DNA from: Chitinophaga varians
GTDB taxonomy: Bacteria > Bacteroidota > Bacteroidia > Chitinophagales > Chitinophagaceae
Length of the DNA: 64,000 nt
Assembly (NCBI RefSeq): GCF_012641275.1
Contig: NZ_JABAIA010000002.1
Span: 1,674,001 to 1,738,000, forward strand
Reading direction: 5' to 3'
Shown here: positions 24,327 through 33,571 of the stretch, piece after piece
Layout: each line of letters opens with the position of its first letter
How positions within the stretch are numbered: position 1 is the first letter of the stretch
Position numbers and translations under genes: made by a program
Notes under the pieces: generated by a model
Databases searched by the model: none
What the model was told of the DNA's origin: nothing
What the model saw: the letters and a program-made list of their open reading frames with translations, nothing else

Positions 24327-25499
24327 ATGGGATTACCAAAAGTAGAAGTTAAATTAGGAAATGGCAACCTTGGTAGAAGCGTTGCAACTGCTGATGGTGT
24401 AGCAGGACTGGTACTCACCGGTGTGGCTGCGACAGGCCTTCCGTTAGGCACGCCAAAAGTTATCTTCAGTGTAAGCGATGCTGAAAGCCTGGGTATCACC
24501 AGTGGCAGCACCAACGCCAGCGCATACCGCCACATTAAGGAGTTTTATGACCTGGCAGGCGAAGGCGCCGAGCTGTACATCATGCTGGTGGCCGATACCG
24601 TAACACTCACGCAAATGGCCGACCTGGCAGACGCCGGCAGCGCCAAAAAACTGTTGGACGCTGCTCAGGGCCGTATCAGATTACTGGGCCTCACCAGAAA
24701 ACCGGCTGCCGGTTATACACCGGTGCTGACAGACGGTATCGATAAAGACGTACTGGACGCCGTCACCAAAGCACAACAACTGGCACTGGCTTTTGCGGCG
24801 CAATACAAACCCGTTCGCATCCTGATCGAAGGCCGGGCTGTAGATACGGAAAATATCGCCCAATTAAAGGACCTCCGCACTCTGTCTGCCAACCATGTCG
24901 CTGTTGTGATTGGCAGCACTGCCAGTGACGCGAGCGCTTCCGTGGGCCTGGCACTGGGCCGTGCAGCAGTGATTCCTGTACAGCGTAACCTGGGCCGTGT
25001 AAAAGATGGCGCGCTGCCTGTACTGGAAGCTTTTATTAACACCAAAAAAGTGGAAGACTTCACGGCTGCCGATCAGGTACATGACAAAGGTTACATTTTC
25101 CTGCGCACGTTCGTTGGCCGCTCCGGCTATTTCTTTAACGATGACGCTACCTGCGCGCCGGTAACGGATGATTACAGCCAGCTGGCACTGGGCCGTGTGA
25201 TCGACAAGGTGACGCTGATCTGCTATCAGACATACCTGGAAGAACTGAATGATGAAATTAAAGTGGATGCGCAGGGCAGGATCAATGTGGCAGTCATCAA
25301 ATACCTGCAGGGTAAGATTGAGAATGCTGTTAACACTGCCATGTCAGAAGAGATCAGTTCCTTCAGCGCATACATCAACGCGGAGCAGAACGTGATCAGC
25401 ACCGGTAAAATCACCATTGCGGCGTCTGTTGTTCCGGTAGGATACACCAAACAGATTGAAGTGTTACTGGGCTTTGAAAATCCGGCGCTGAACAAATAA
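24327..25499 (+). CDS. Contractile tail sheath protein (DUF2586 type)
   Basis: A 390-residue sheath subunit of the DUF2586 family, the contractile-tail sheath of many Bacteroidota and Mu-like phages. It starts LPKVEVKLGNGNLGRSV with GVAGLVLTGVAATGLPLGTP, and ends in the conserved sheath handshake region (IDKVTLICYQTYLEELNDE and VVPVGYTKQIEVLLGFENP). It forms the spring that contracts to drive the tube. The tube gene follows after 32 nt. Length is normal for the family. Confidence 0.85.
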   Translation: MGLPKVEVKLGNGNLGRSVATADGVAGLVLTGVAATGLPLGTPKVIFSVSDAESLGITSGSTNASAYRHIKEFYDLAGEGAELYIMLVADTVTLTQMADLADAGSAKKLLDAAQGRIRLLGLTRKPAAGYTPVLTDGIDKDVLDAVTKAQQLALAFAAQYKPVRILIEGRAVDTENIAQLKDLRTLSANHVAVVIGSTASDASASVGLALGRAAVIPVQRNLGRVKDGALPVLEAFINTKKVEDFTAADQVHDKGYIFLRTFVGRSGYFFNDDATCAPVTDDYSQLALGRVIDKVTLICYQTYLEELNDEIKVDAQGRINVAVIKYLQGKIENAVNTAMSEEISSFSAYINAEQNVISTGKITIAASVVPVGYTKQIEVLLGFENPALNK

Positions 25500-25531
25500 A
25501 CCAGATTGTATAATATTTAAAAGTCTAAAAT

Positions 25532-25951
25532 ATGTTTGATAGTAAAGAATGTACCTGGGCCAATATGAAAGTGGTGGTAATGGGACAGGAGCTGACCGGT
25601 ATCAGGGGCATTAAATACAAATTGTCGCAGGAAAAAGAACACCTGCATGGCGCAGGCGATGAGCCAATCGGCATCCAGCGCGGTAAGCGTACCTACGAAG
25701 GTGAAATCAAATTGCTGAAGTTCCAGTTCGACAGGTTGGTGGATATTGTCCGCCTGTCACAAGGCAGAGACCTGCTGGATTTCAGCGGCGACATCGTGGT
25801 GGCTTATGTGAAAGAAGACGGCTCGCTGCCACGCACTGACCTGATCAAAGGTTTCCAGTTTAAAGAGTTTGAAAAAGGCTGGGAACAGGGCGCCAAATTC
25901 ATGGAAATCACCCTGCCTATCATTTTCATGGGCCTGCAGCAGAACATGTAA
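25532..25951 (+). CDS. Tail tube protein
   Basis: A 139-residue beta-rich tube subunit (Hcp/gp19-like fold family). The order sheath then tube, the size, and the strands VVVMGQELTGIRGIKYKLSQ and RTYEGEIKLLKFQFDRLVD fit contractile-tail tubes of Bacteroidota phages. It polymerises into the inner tube on which the sheath assembles. Confidence 0.85.
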   Translation: MFDSKECTWANMKVVVMGQELTGIRGIKYKLSQEKEHLHGAGDEPIGIQRGKRTYEGEIKLLKFQFDRLVDIVRLSQGRDLLDFSGDIVVAYVKEDGSLPRTDLIKGFQFKEFEKGWEQGAKFMEITLPIIFMGLQQNM

Positions 25952-25990
25952 TCATCCATTTGATTATTCATCATTATCAATATTAAAATC

Positions 25991-26302
25991 ATGACAATAG
26001 AAAAAGCGGTAAAGATCACGAATGAACACATTCAGGCCTGGAAAGAGAAATATAAAGATGTCTTCAAACTGACTGCCGCTGATGGTAAAGTCGGGTATTG
26101 CAGAAAACCCAACAGGGATGAAGTGAGCTATGCTATGACACTGATTTCAGGTGATCCGCTGGCATATCACGAAACAATTCTGAAAGCTACCTGGTTGGGC
26201 GGTGATGAAGCGATAGTGGAAGACAAGTCTTATCTCTACGGTCTGGGCGCACAGCTGGACAAACTGCTGGATGCCAAAAAAGTAGAGGTGGAAAAGCTCT
26301 AA
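25991..26302 (+). CDS. Tail assembly chaperone, short (0-frame) form
   Basis: A 103-residue helical protein between tube and tape measure, the standard place of tail assembly chaperones (lambda G, Mu gp41 type). It starts TIEKAVKITNEHIQAWKEKY. Just before its stop codon lies an A-run (CAAAAAAG, 26275-26282). After the stop, the -1 frame stays open for about 58 codons with clear coding character (next entry), so this is probably the short product of a programmed frameshift gene. Confidence 0.7.
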   Translation: MTIEKAVKITNEHIQAWKEKYKDVFKLTAADGKVGYCRKPNRDEVSYAMTLISGDPLAYHETILKATWLGGDEAIVEDKSYLYGLGAQLDKLLDAKKVEVEKL

Positions 26303-26475
26303 GCGAGGCGTCCGGCGATTTTGAAAGTAATCCGCTGGGTTATATACAAACGCTGTTTGAATATTATTTGCCGCAGGTAGACACCTCGCAGCTGACGGAT
26401 GCGCAGTGGGCGCAGAAGTTCGCGCAACTGCACGATATAAGGCAAAGAGAATTAAAAGGACAGTCCTTCCGATAA
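26276..26475 (+). CDS. -1 frameshift extension of the tail assembly chaperone
   Basis: The -1 frame has no ATG but is open from the A-run (26275-26282) past the 0-frame stop (26300-26302) to TAA at 26473-26475. It encodes DFESNPLGYIQTLFEYYLPQ and then VDTSQLTDAQWAQKFAQLHD, a typical G/T-type chaperone tail. Possible slip sites are C-AAA-AAA-G (26275-26282) or G-GAA-AAG (26290-26296); neither is a perfect heptamer, so the exact site is open. The long form, about 160 residues, would load the tape measure. Confidence 0.55.
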
Positions 26476-26509
26476 GGACTGGTCCGGAAAAGCAAAAAAG
26501 AGTAACGAT

Positions 26510-28318
26510 ATGAGCGTAGGATTTGGAGAGATGAACGAAGCCGCTATTGCTGCGTTTGGGAAAGTGTCTGACTGGCAGCGGAAAGTGATTGCCAACAACG
26601 GCACCATGAGCATGTCTATCGGGGAAATCCAGAAAAAGCTGGAGAAAATAGAAGCCTTACGCAGCAATTCCAAATCCATGGCCTCGATTGTTGCGCTGGA
26701 TAAGGTAAAGACCAGTCTGCAGGGAAGGATCGACAGTGTTAATACGTTCAGCAGCACGATCAATGAGCTGAACAAGGCCACTGCTGCTGCGAGCGCCATG
26801 GCATCGTCATCCTCCCTGCCGGGCTCCGCTGACGACACCGGAGATGCCGGAAAGAAGAAGAAGGAAAAACGTGAGTATAATTTTCCCATCGACAAGGTGA
26901 TCAGCGGGGCCGCTGGCCTTATCAAAATGGGCATGGACATAGAGCAGACAGAACTGGCATTTAAGAAATTTACCGGAAGTGCGGAGAGTGCCAAAGAAAT
27001 GATTTCGAGTTTACAGCACATGGGTGCCAGCACTCCTTTCAGGACCAATGACCTGATTGGTAATGCGCAGGGGCTAATGCAAAGCGGCGTGGCGGCGAAA
27101 AATATTCTTCCCACGTTGACCATGCTGGGCAATGTCAGCGGTGGCAACAAGGAAAAAATGACTGAGCTGGTGAAGGCTTACAGCAAGATTACCGAGAGCG
27201 GCAAACTTACCTCAGAAACCACAAAAGAACTGGCTGCGGCAGGATTTAATCCGCTGGAGCGAATTTCAGCCAAGACAGGTATTGAAGTGGAAACGTTGCA
27301 GAAACGCCTGGAGGCCGGCAAAATTTCGGCTAAACAACTGACTACCGTGATGGCAGATGCGGCTTCCGGTAACGGCGCTTTCGCCAATGGCATGAAAGAC
27401 CAGAGTGAATCCGCGACATCCAGATGGGGACAGTTCAATGATATTTTACAAACTGTCCAGACAACTATCGGATCGGCACTACTGCCTATTGCTGCGGATT
27501 TTATCGACAATGCACTGATCCCGATCGCTACCTGGTTACAGACCGCTGCGGTATGGCTTACGCAAAACGCTGACTGGTTTGGCTTTCTGGGCACGGTAAT
27601 AGGAGGCCTGATCCTCGGTTATAAATTATGGACAATGTGGCAGGCGGCTTTGAACCTGGTGATGAATCTCAGTCCGATTGGCCTGATGGTAGGTGCCGGC
27701 GTGGCCTTGATTGGTGTTGTCATCTATTGCTGGAACACTTTTGAGAAATTCAGAGGAGGACTGTGGGGCACCTGGGAAGCCATGAAAGCATTTATCGGGT
27801 TGATAAAGGATTTCCTTATTGATAGCCTGAAAGGGGTAGCGTCCGGCCTCAGTGGCATCGGGAAGGCGCTCATGCACATGTTCAAAGGTGAATGGAGCCA
27901 GGCATGGGAAGTGGGGAAAACAGCAGTGGCTGACCTGACCGGTGTTACCGCTATAAAGAACGCCTACAACAACGGCGGAAAAGTGAAGGCCGCATTTAAC
28001 GAAGGGTATGGAAAAGGAGTCAATGCCCCAAAAATAAAACTTGGCAACCCGTTTGCCACGCCGGTGATGCCAACAGGCTTTACAGGTGAGGGAAATACGG
28101 CCCCCGGAGCGAAACTTAGCGGATTGGACGGTGCGAAAAATAAAACAGAAGGAATTACTGGTGGTGGTAACAAGAATATTATCATTAACCTCCAGAAATT
28201 GTTCGACAACATCAATATCCACACCACGCAACTGAAAGAAGGTGCCAATGAGGTGGAACAAATGGTGACAGAAGCTTTCCTCCGTGTATTAAACAGTGCA
28301 AACGCCATCAATATATGA
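26510..28318 (+). CDS. Tape measure protein
   Basis: This 602-residue protein carries the TMP domain (IEQTELAFKKFTGSAESAKE ... STPFRTNDLIGNAQGLMQSG ... TSETTKELAAAGFNP). Long N-terminal helices (about 1-110) and a hydrophobic middle (WFGFLGTVIGGLILGYKLW, about residues 365-415) follow the usual TMP plan. It sets tail length; at about 1.5 A per residue, 600 residues gives roughly a 90-nm tube, shorter than most phage tails. It follows the chaperone by 34 nt. Confidence 0.85.
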   Translation: MSVGFGEMNEAAIAAFGKVSDWQRKVIANNGTMSMSIGEIQKKLEKIEALRSNSKSMASIVALDKVKTSLQGRIDSVNTFSSTINELNKATAAASAMASSSSLPGSADDTGDAGKKKKEKREYNFPIDKVISGAAGLIKMGMDIEQTELAFKKFTGSAESAKEMISSLQHMGASTPFRTNDLIGNAQGLMQSGVAAKNILPTLTMLGNVSGGNKEKMTELVKAYSKITESGKLTSETTKELAAAGFNPLERISAKTGIEVETLQKRLEAGKISAKQLTTVMADAASGNGAFANGMKDQSESATSRWGQFNDILQTVQTTIGSALLPIAADFIDNALIPIATWLQTAAVWLTQNADWFGFLGTVIGGLILGYKLWTMWQAALNLVMNLSPIGLMVGAGVALIGVVIYCWNTFEKFRGGLWGTWEAMKAFIGLIKDFLIDSLKGVASGLSGIGKALMHMFKGEWSQAWEVGKTAVADLTGVTAIKNAYNNGGKVKAAFNEGYGKGVNAPKIKLGNPFATPVMPTGFTGEGNTAPGAKLSGLDGAKNKTEGITGGGNKNIIINLQKLFDNINIHTTQLKEGANEVEQMVTEAFLRVLNSANAINI

Positions 28319-28869
28319 CAACCAAGTTATTATTAGAGAAGTATTTTAAGGACATCTGGAATTATAATCCTCCGCCTTTTGATATTATACATAAGCCAGG
28401 CAACGCCGCGGGTGGAAGCAAGGCTCCTTTTTATGGAAGGGAACAGTTTGGCCGCCCCTATTTTATGCCGGTGAGTATTGGTACAACACAGCTGGGGAAT
28501 GACCTGGTGCTCCGGAACCCGGTGATGAAAATAACCTGTCGTAAAACCATTGTGGAAACCGCCATGGTAAACCGTGCGGGTACGGTTAAGGAGCTGATTA
28601 ACACGGAGGATTACAAAATCAACATCAGGGGTATCATCATCAGAGAAGATAACATGTATCCTTTGGAGGAGATCAAAGAATTAAATGACTATTTCGAAAA
28701 GAATATAGCATTCTTTATCCGAAGTGCGTTAACGGATCTCTTTATGAAAGATGGGGACAGGGTGGTCTTTACAGACATCACCTGGCCCGAGGTTGTGGGC
28801 GTAGAGAATGTAAAGCCCTATGAAATAAACCTGATTACTGACAGTAAATTTAAACTTATTCTTGACTGA
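28315..28869 (+). CDS. Baseplate-associated protein (DUF6046-like)
   Basis: A 184-residue protein overlapping the tape measure gene by 4 nt. I see a resemblance to the DUF6046 family of Bacteroidota phages: HKPGNAAGGSKAPFYGREQF, VLRNPVMKITCRKTIVETAM, EELKEL-type helix. It is probably an inner baseplate or tail-tip adapter, since it lies between tape measure and hub. The precise function is unknown. Confidence 0.55.
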   Translation: MTTKLLLEKYFKDIWNYNPPPFDIIHKPGNAAGGSKAPFYGREQFGRPYFMPVSIGTTQLGNDLVLRNPVMKITCRKTIVETAMVNRAGTVKELINTEDYKINIRGIIIREDNMYPLEEIKELNDYFEKNIAFFIRSALTDLFMKDGDRVVFTDITWPEVVGVENVKPYEINLITDSKFKLILD

Positions 28870-30107
28870 TGTTCAGACTTACCTGTGAAATACGAATAGG
28901 CCGGCACCGCTTCAATGAAGTAAATGAGGTGAAAGTAAAGAGGAGCATCTACTCATTTGTGGATACTGCCAATATAAGGCTACCCACTTCTGCTGTACTG
29001 TTTAAGGCTGGAGAGTTGAACACCCCCTCCTTATTGAAACCCGGAGAGAATGATATAGACAGGAAATTTACGATTACCAAAGAAGCCATTAAGGGAGTAG
29101 GACAGAGAGTGCAGGAGAATACAGCTTCATTCTTTAACGTTGGTGACCATGTGGAAATATGGCTGGGATATGATGGTGACCTCGAACTGGAGTTTGAAGG
29201 TTTTGTCAGCAGAATAAATTTCACTACCCCCTGCGAGATCGAATGCGAAGGTTATAGCTGGCAGCTGCGGAACAAGGTGATCACAAAAGAGTTTCCGTCC
29301 TTAAAGGAATTACAGGATTATCGTAAAAAAGACCCGGAGAACAAGGAACCACCCGGTACGACCGTCAGGGAGGTGCTGGAGTTCATCAGGCAAGGTACGG
29401 ATATTGTACTGAGTGATAATATCCCCGATATTCCATTGGTGAGCATGAGTTTTAATGGTGAGACGGGAACGGAGGCATTGGAAAAATTAAAAAAGGATGC
29501 CTATGTGACTATTTATTTCAACGGACCGGAATTGTATGCCGGGCTGAAAGATATACAACTGGGAAAAAGGGCCGCCTATAAGAAAAATAGAAAGTGGACA
29601 GGAAATAAACTGGAGCCCCTGGAATACAAAGAAGTCAAAAATGCCGTGAAATATGCTATCGGATGGAACCTTGCCAGCAGCGACCAATTACGGTACAGGA
29701 AAGCTGTTGACGCGCCGCTAAAGGTGAAAGTGATTCATTTTACCAGCCGGAACGTTGCAATAGATGAAGTAGTGGGCGAAAAGGGGGATATCCGGACATT
29801 TTACGTACCCCGTATAGACCCGAAGGAAGGGTTGAAGGGAGCCGCACTCAGGATGCTTAAAGATTTAACCTATGACGGCTATGACGGAAAAGTGACGGCT
29901 TTCCTGCAACCATTTGCGGTGCCTGGTTTTGCGGTGTCATTAACGGACCAGAATTATACAGACAGAGACGGTAAATATGTGTTGGACAGTACCGAGGTGA
30001 CTTTTGGAACCGGCGGCGCCAGAAGGGTTTGTGGAATTGGCGATAAAATAACTAAGAAAGATGAACAAACAACAGGCACAACTGGTGCAGGGCCTAAGAA
30101 AGCTTAG
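28869..30107 (+). CDS. Baseplate hub protein (gp27 / gpD / Mu gp44 type)
   Basis: This 412-residue protein shares the pattern of tail hub proteins: two beta domains around a helical insertion, with LGYDGDLELEFEGFVSRINF near residue 100 and DALPLVSMSFNG-like segments, ending with FAVSLTDQNYTDRDGKYVLD. The start ATG overlaps the previous stop by 1 nt. It would form the ring that holds the spike below the tube. Its C-terminal end overlaps the spike gene by 47 nt. Confidence 0.7.
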   Translation: MFRLTCEIRIGRHRFNEVNEVKVKRSIYSFVDTANIRLPTSAVLFKAGELNTPSLLKPGENDIDRKFTITKEAIKGVGQRVQENTASFFNVGDHVEIWLGYDGDLELEFEGFVSRINFTTPCEIECEGYSWQLRNKVITKEFPSLKELQDYRKKDPENKEPPGTTVREVLEFIRQGTDIVLSDNIPDIPLVSMSFNGETGTEALEKLKKDAYVTIYFNGPELYAGLKDIQLGKRAAYKKNRKWTGNKLEPLEYKEVKNAVKYAIGWNLASSDQLRYRKAVDAPLKVKVIHFTSRNVAIDEVVGEKGDIRTFYVPRIDPKEGLKGAALRMLKDLTYDGYDGKVTAFLQPFAVPGFAVSLTDQNYTDRDGKYVLDSTEVTFGTGGARRVCGIGDKITKKDEQTTGTTGAGPKKA

Positions 30108-30525
30108 CCAAACGCATGCCACTATCATTCCGGCCACGGTAATCGCAACAGATGAAAAAGCGGGTGTGGTGGACGTACAGCTGGCCACCGGATTAAACAT
30201 TGCCAACGTTCGCCTGCGTTCCGTAGCCGGTACGCATGACGGGATAGCAGCTATTCCGCCGGAAGGTTCCAGTGTGTTGATCGGCCGTATAAATGGCAGC
30301 GATGACTATGTGGTGATCAGCACAGAAAAAATCGAAAAGATAAAATACAACGCTGATAAAAAATACATGGAGTTTGATAAAGACGGTTTACTGGTCGGCA
30401 ATGGCAATGACACGCTGAAAAAATGCCTGGACGATCTGCTGGACGAAATCGTGAAAATCTATGCCCCCATGAACAAAGCGGCGTTTGTTGCGATCAAGGA
30501 CCGTTTATCCAAACTTATAAAATAG
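30061..30525 (+). CDS. Central spike / baseplate assembly protein (gpV / Mu gp45 type)
   Basis: This 154-residue protein has an OB-fold-like first half (TIIPATVIATDEKAGVVDVQ and GIAAIPPEGSSVLIGRING) and a short beta part before a helical tail. This is a typical gpV or VgrG-tip layout. No separate PAAR gene is seen, so the spike itself must form the piercing tip. It lies between hub and gp25-like genes, matching known contractile tail order. Confidence 0.7.
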   Translation: MNKQQAQLVQGLRKLSQTHATIIPATVIATDEKAGVVDVQLATGLNIANVRLRSVAGTHDGIAAIPPEGSSVLIGRINGSDDYVVISTEKIEKIKYNADKKYMEFDKDGLLVGNGNDTLKKCLDDLLDEIVKIYAPMNKAAFVAIKDRLSKLIK

Positions 30526-30529
30526 TACC

Positions 30530-30754
30530 ATGCCACTGAATAAAAGCACATTGGCCGCAGATATTAAAAAGGTATTCAAAGATGTAAAGGATGCTGATGC
30601 GGATGAAGAACAAAGCCTGGAGATGTTTTGCAGCAAATTGGCAGAAGCGGTGGATACCTATGTGAAAACCGCACAGATTAATTACACGGCCGGATTAACG
30701 GCGCCCCCTAACGGGGGACCGGTAACAGGCGTTTTTAACGGTCAATTATCATGA
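30530..30754 (+). CDS. Small tail-cluster protein, unknown
   Basis: A 74-residue acidic helical protein (DVKDADADEEQSLEMFCSKL) with a Gly/Pro-rich tail (GLTAPPNGGPVTGVFNGQL). It lies 4 nt after the spike gene and overlaps the next gene by 4 nt. No family recognised, but position and translational coupling make it part of the baseplate operon. Confidence 0.5.
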   Translation: MPLNKSTLAADIKKVFKDVKDADADEEQSLEMFCSKLAEAVDTYVKTAQINYTAGLTAPPNGGPVTGVFNGQLS

Positions 30755-31044
30755 AAGATATATTATTTAATAAAGACATCGATCTGGACATAGCCAATGG
30801 AGACCTGGTAGCTGGCTTTAGTACCCTGCAACATCAGGAAATGCTGCTGATCAATAACAAAGGTTCCTTCAAGGAATTTCCGACAATAGGCATAGATGCT
30901 TTTGGTTACCTGCAGGACAACAACATCGGCGACCTGCTGCGCGAATTACAAATGCAGTTTGTGGGAGATGGCATGCAGGTGAAATCAGTTGATATCAACG
31001 ATAAAGGAGAACTAAATATAGACGCAGTATATGGAAACAGTTGA
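30751..31044 (+). CDS. gp25-like baseplate wedge protein
   Basis: This 97-residue protein matches the GPW/gp25 family: IDLDIANGDLVAGFSTLQHQ, NNKGSFKEFPTIGIDAFGYL and VKSVDINDKGELNIDAVY, with the EFPTIG and central helix expected. It joins baseplate and sheath and starts sheath assembly. It is found in every contractile tail, phage or tailocin. Confidence 0.7.
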   Translation: MKDILFNKDIDLDIANGDLVAGFSTLQHQEMLLINNKGSFKEFPTIGIDAFGYLQDNNIGDLLRELQMQFVGDGMQVKSVDINDKGELNIDAVYGNS

Positions 31045-31327
31045 TATAAAACCACATCAATGCCTGTTGGACATTGCTATGCAGACAAAAGGCGGAATTG
31101 ATACCCTCTTCGCATTTGCCGGTGCTAATGAACTGAGCATTACCGATAACCTGGTGCCGGGAAAATATTTGCTGGTGCCCGATGTGGAGGTGACTGACAG
31201 GAGAGTGTTTCAATATTTGAGAGATAATAAGATCTTTCCCGCCAATGCATTTACTGCTGAAGACGATGCAGCTATCAAAGGAGGCATCGGATATATGGGA
31301 ATACAGATCGATTTCAGGGTAAGTTAA
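31031..31327 (+). CDS. Small LysM/gpX-like tail protein
   Basis: A 98-residue protein overlapping the gp25-like gene by 14 nt. The middle reads AIQTKGGIDTLFAFAGANELS-like then LVPGKYLLVPD, similar to LysM-type or gpX tail proteins that bind the hub. The position just before the J-like gene supports a baseplate role. The assignment is tentative. Confidence 0.5.
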   Translation: METVDIKPHQCLLDIAMQTKGGIDTLFAFAGANELSITDNLVPGKYLLVPDVEVTDRRVFQYLRDNKIFPANAFTAEDDAAIKGGIGYMGIQIDFRVS

Positions 31328-31369
31328 AACCAGGCACAGAAACAGAGCGTAACAGGACAACATTTTATT

Positions 31370-32215
31370 ATGGCAAGAACAATAACCGAAATACAGGAAG
31401 ATATCATTGGCAGGGTGAATACATCCGCTACCTTGTCTGGTCTGACAAGTACCAGCAAAACAGCCATCTGGCGGATGTGGACCTATGTGGTGGCCGTGAC
31501 CGTTTGGGCGGTAGAGAACCTTTTCGACCAGCATAAGGCGGAAGTGACCAGCCTGATTGATGAACGCTCGCCGCATCACCTGCGGTGGTACGCCAATAAG
31601 GCAAAAGACTTTCAGTATGGCGCTGAACTGGTGCAGGACGAAGACTACTACGATAACACAGGGCTGACCGAAGAACAGATCAACGAAAGAAAGATTGTGG
31701 CCTTCTGCGCAGTGGTGGAACAGACAAGAGGCCTGAAAATGAAAGTGGCTAAAATGAACGCCGTTGACCTGGCCCCGCTGACAGCGACGGAACTGGATGC
31801 CTTCGGGGAATACATGCAGCGCATCAAGGATGCCGGCGTAAACCCGCTGATCGTTGAAAGCCGTGACGCTGACAGCCTCAAACTAACGCTGAAAATCTAC
31901 TATAACCCGCTGGTGCTGGACAAAGACGGCGCCCGTCTGGATGGCACAGATTCAGAACCGGTACTGACTTGTATCAAAACCTATCTGAGAAACCTGCCGT
32001 TTAACGGTGTATTTGTATTGTCTTACCTCGTGGATGCGCTGCAAAAAGTAGATGGTGTCGTGATCCCCCATATTGTACAGGCGCAGGCCAGCTATTCCGA
32101 CGTACCATTCACCGCATTTGATGTAAAGTACAGTCCGGATGCCGGCTACCTGAGAATAAAAACGCCGAAGGATGATCTGCATATTGAATACCTCCCACAA
32201 AGTGTGATTATATGA
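31370..32215 (+). CDS. Baseplate J-like protein (gp6 / Mu gp47 type)
   Basis: This 281-residue protein is a short member of the baseplate J family. It contains SLIDERSPHHLRWYANKAKD, a helical N-terminal region, and a C-terminal part with PFNGVFVLSYLVDALQKVDG. It forms the wedge ring that carries tail fibres. The family is usually 300-400 residues, so this one is compact. It overlaps the next gene by 4 nt. Confidence 0.7.
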   Translation: MARTITEIQEDIIGRVNTSATLSGLTSTSKTAIWRMWTYVVAVTVWAVENLFDQHKAEVTSLIDERSPHHLRWYANKAKDFQYGAELVQDEDYYDNTGLTEEQINERKIVAFCAVVEQTRGLKMKVAKMNAVDLAPLTATELDAFGEYMQRIKDAGVNPLIVESRDADSLKLTLKIYYNPLVLDKDGARLDGTDSEPVLTCIKTYLRNLPFNGVFVLSYLVDALQKVDGVVIPHIVQAQASYSDVPFTAFDVKYSPDAGYLRIKTPKDDLHIEYLPQSVII

Positions 32216-32697
32216 GCAGGATTTATGAAATAGACTTTCCCAAACTGGTGAGGTTACTGATGCCACCCCGGCTGCGTAAAATGAGACATGTGGCATGGCT
32301 GCTGGCACTGTGCAACCCCGTGAATTATTTGTATCAGCAATTCAGGCGCAACCGGGACGCTAACCTGTACCGGTTAAAAATAACCCCGCAGGTAGTCTAC
32401 CTGGAAAGGCTTTTAAACGACCGCTACGACATTTCGCAAAGAAGAATTAAAATTTCTGATGGGATGATCTACGAACCGGTTTTTCTCTACCAGGAAATTG
32501 AACAAAAACCGGTGTACCTCTGGCAGGAAGCCGAAAATAAGCCACTGTACCTGTATACGGAAGAAGAGGTGGGAAGCAACCCCGTTAGTTTTTATGTGTT
32601 CACCCCCCGTAACCTGTACTTCGACGAAAACGAAATGGGCGCTTTAATTAATAACTACAAATTAGCTGGTAAGACTTATAAAATACAAAGAGCATGA
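32212..32697 (+). CDS. Baseplate protein, gpI-like position
   Basis: This 161-residue protein is in the place of the tail protein I genes that follow J. It contains LVRLLMPPRLRKMRHVAWLL and a Tyr-rich repetitive middle (KPVYLWQEAENKPLYLYTEE). It is likely to link the J-like wedge to the fibres. Sequence resemblance to gpI is weak, so the call rests mainly on position. It overlaps the next gene by 4 nt. Confidence 0.5.
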   Translation: MSRIYEIDFPKLVRLLMPPRLRKMRHVAWLLALCNPVNYLYQQFRRNRDANLYRLKITPQVVYLERLLNDRYDISQRRIKISDGMIYEPVFLYQEIEQKPVYLWQEAENKPLYLYTEEEVGSNPVSFYVFTPRNLYFDENEMGALINNYKLAGKTYKIQRA

Positions 32698-33557
32698 ACA
32701 GAGTAGAAGAATTAACAAACCTTGGCGGATTCCCGATGACCCAGTATACGCTGGACTTTATGCAGAAGTCTTACCGCGAATCTTTGGGCGCACTGGCCCG
32801 GTTGGTAGGTAGCGCAGTGATCGTGTCCGGAATGGAAGAAACCGGCAGCACCGTGGCTAACGGATGGATCAGTTATAACGGTGAACTGCTGCCCTTTATT
32901 GGCGGACCCAAACAATCCACCTGGATTGTGGAGGAACTGGCAGAGCCCCGGAAATTTGCCGACCTGGTAGATCGGAACGTTTATTTCACCCGACAGGCTC
33001 GTTTTGCTGCCGGCGGCATTGCCTACAGCAGCCTGCAACGCATCGAAACCCTGCTGGGATTAAAAAATACCATCGCATCGCTGGAAACAAGGCTTGGCCA
33101 AAGAATAGACAACGTCTGGAAAAGAGGGGACGTAATAGAAATTGATTGCAGCAAGCCGTATTTACAGGCGAATTTTGACAGCACCGGTTTAGGGATTAAT
33201 GAACGGACCGGATGGGCTGTTTGTAATGGCGCCAACGGCACCAAAAACCGTGGCGGACGATTTGCTGTAGGTTATGATCCTCTCCAGTTTGACTATAACG
33301 ATTTCGGAAAAACCGGCGGTAAAGACTGGGTGTCGTTAACGGCCGAACAGAACGGGCCTCACACCCACGGCTATGCTTCCCCTCATCAGGACAATAATAC
33401 CTGGGGAGACGGCGCAGAGGAAAACGACTACGGACCGGGATGGTTAATAAACCCCAACAGGCTTGGTTATAACGGTACCACCAGTAGTTCAGGATATGGG
33501 TACCCGCACGAAAACCGCCCGCCGTTTTTCGTGACCCTCTGGATTATGAAACTTTAA
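32694..33557 (+). CDS. Short tail fibre with collar-type tip domain
   Basis: This 287-residue protein has an N-terminal part (FMQKSYRESLGALARLVGSA ... GWISYNGELLPFIGG) found in Bacteroidota fibre proteins, then a coiled segment, then a T4 gp12-type collar domain. The tip has GWAVCNGANGTKNRGGRFAV, GPHTHGYASP (a likely metal-binding HxH) and ends ENRPPFFVTLWIMKL. It is probably a receptor-binding fibre. It starts the fibre part of the cluster. Confidence 0.65.
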   Translation: MNRVEELTNLGGFPMTQYTLDFMQKSYRESLGALARLVGSAVIVSGMEETGSTVANGWISYNGELLPFIGGPKQSTWIVEELAEPRKFADLVDRNVYFTRQARFAAGGIAYSSLQRIETLLGLKNTIASLETRLGQRIDNVWKRGDVIEIDCSKPYLQANFDSTGLGINERTGWAVCNGANGTKNRGGRFAVGYDPLQFDYNDFGKTGGKDWVSLTAEQNGPHTHGYASPHQDNNTWGDGAEENDYGPGWLINPNRLGYNGTTSSSGYGYPHENRPPFFVTLWIMKL

Positions 33558-33571
33558 AAAGGAAAAATATC

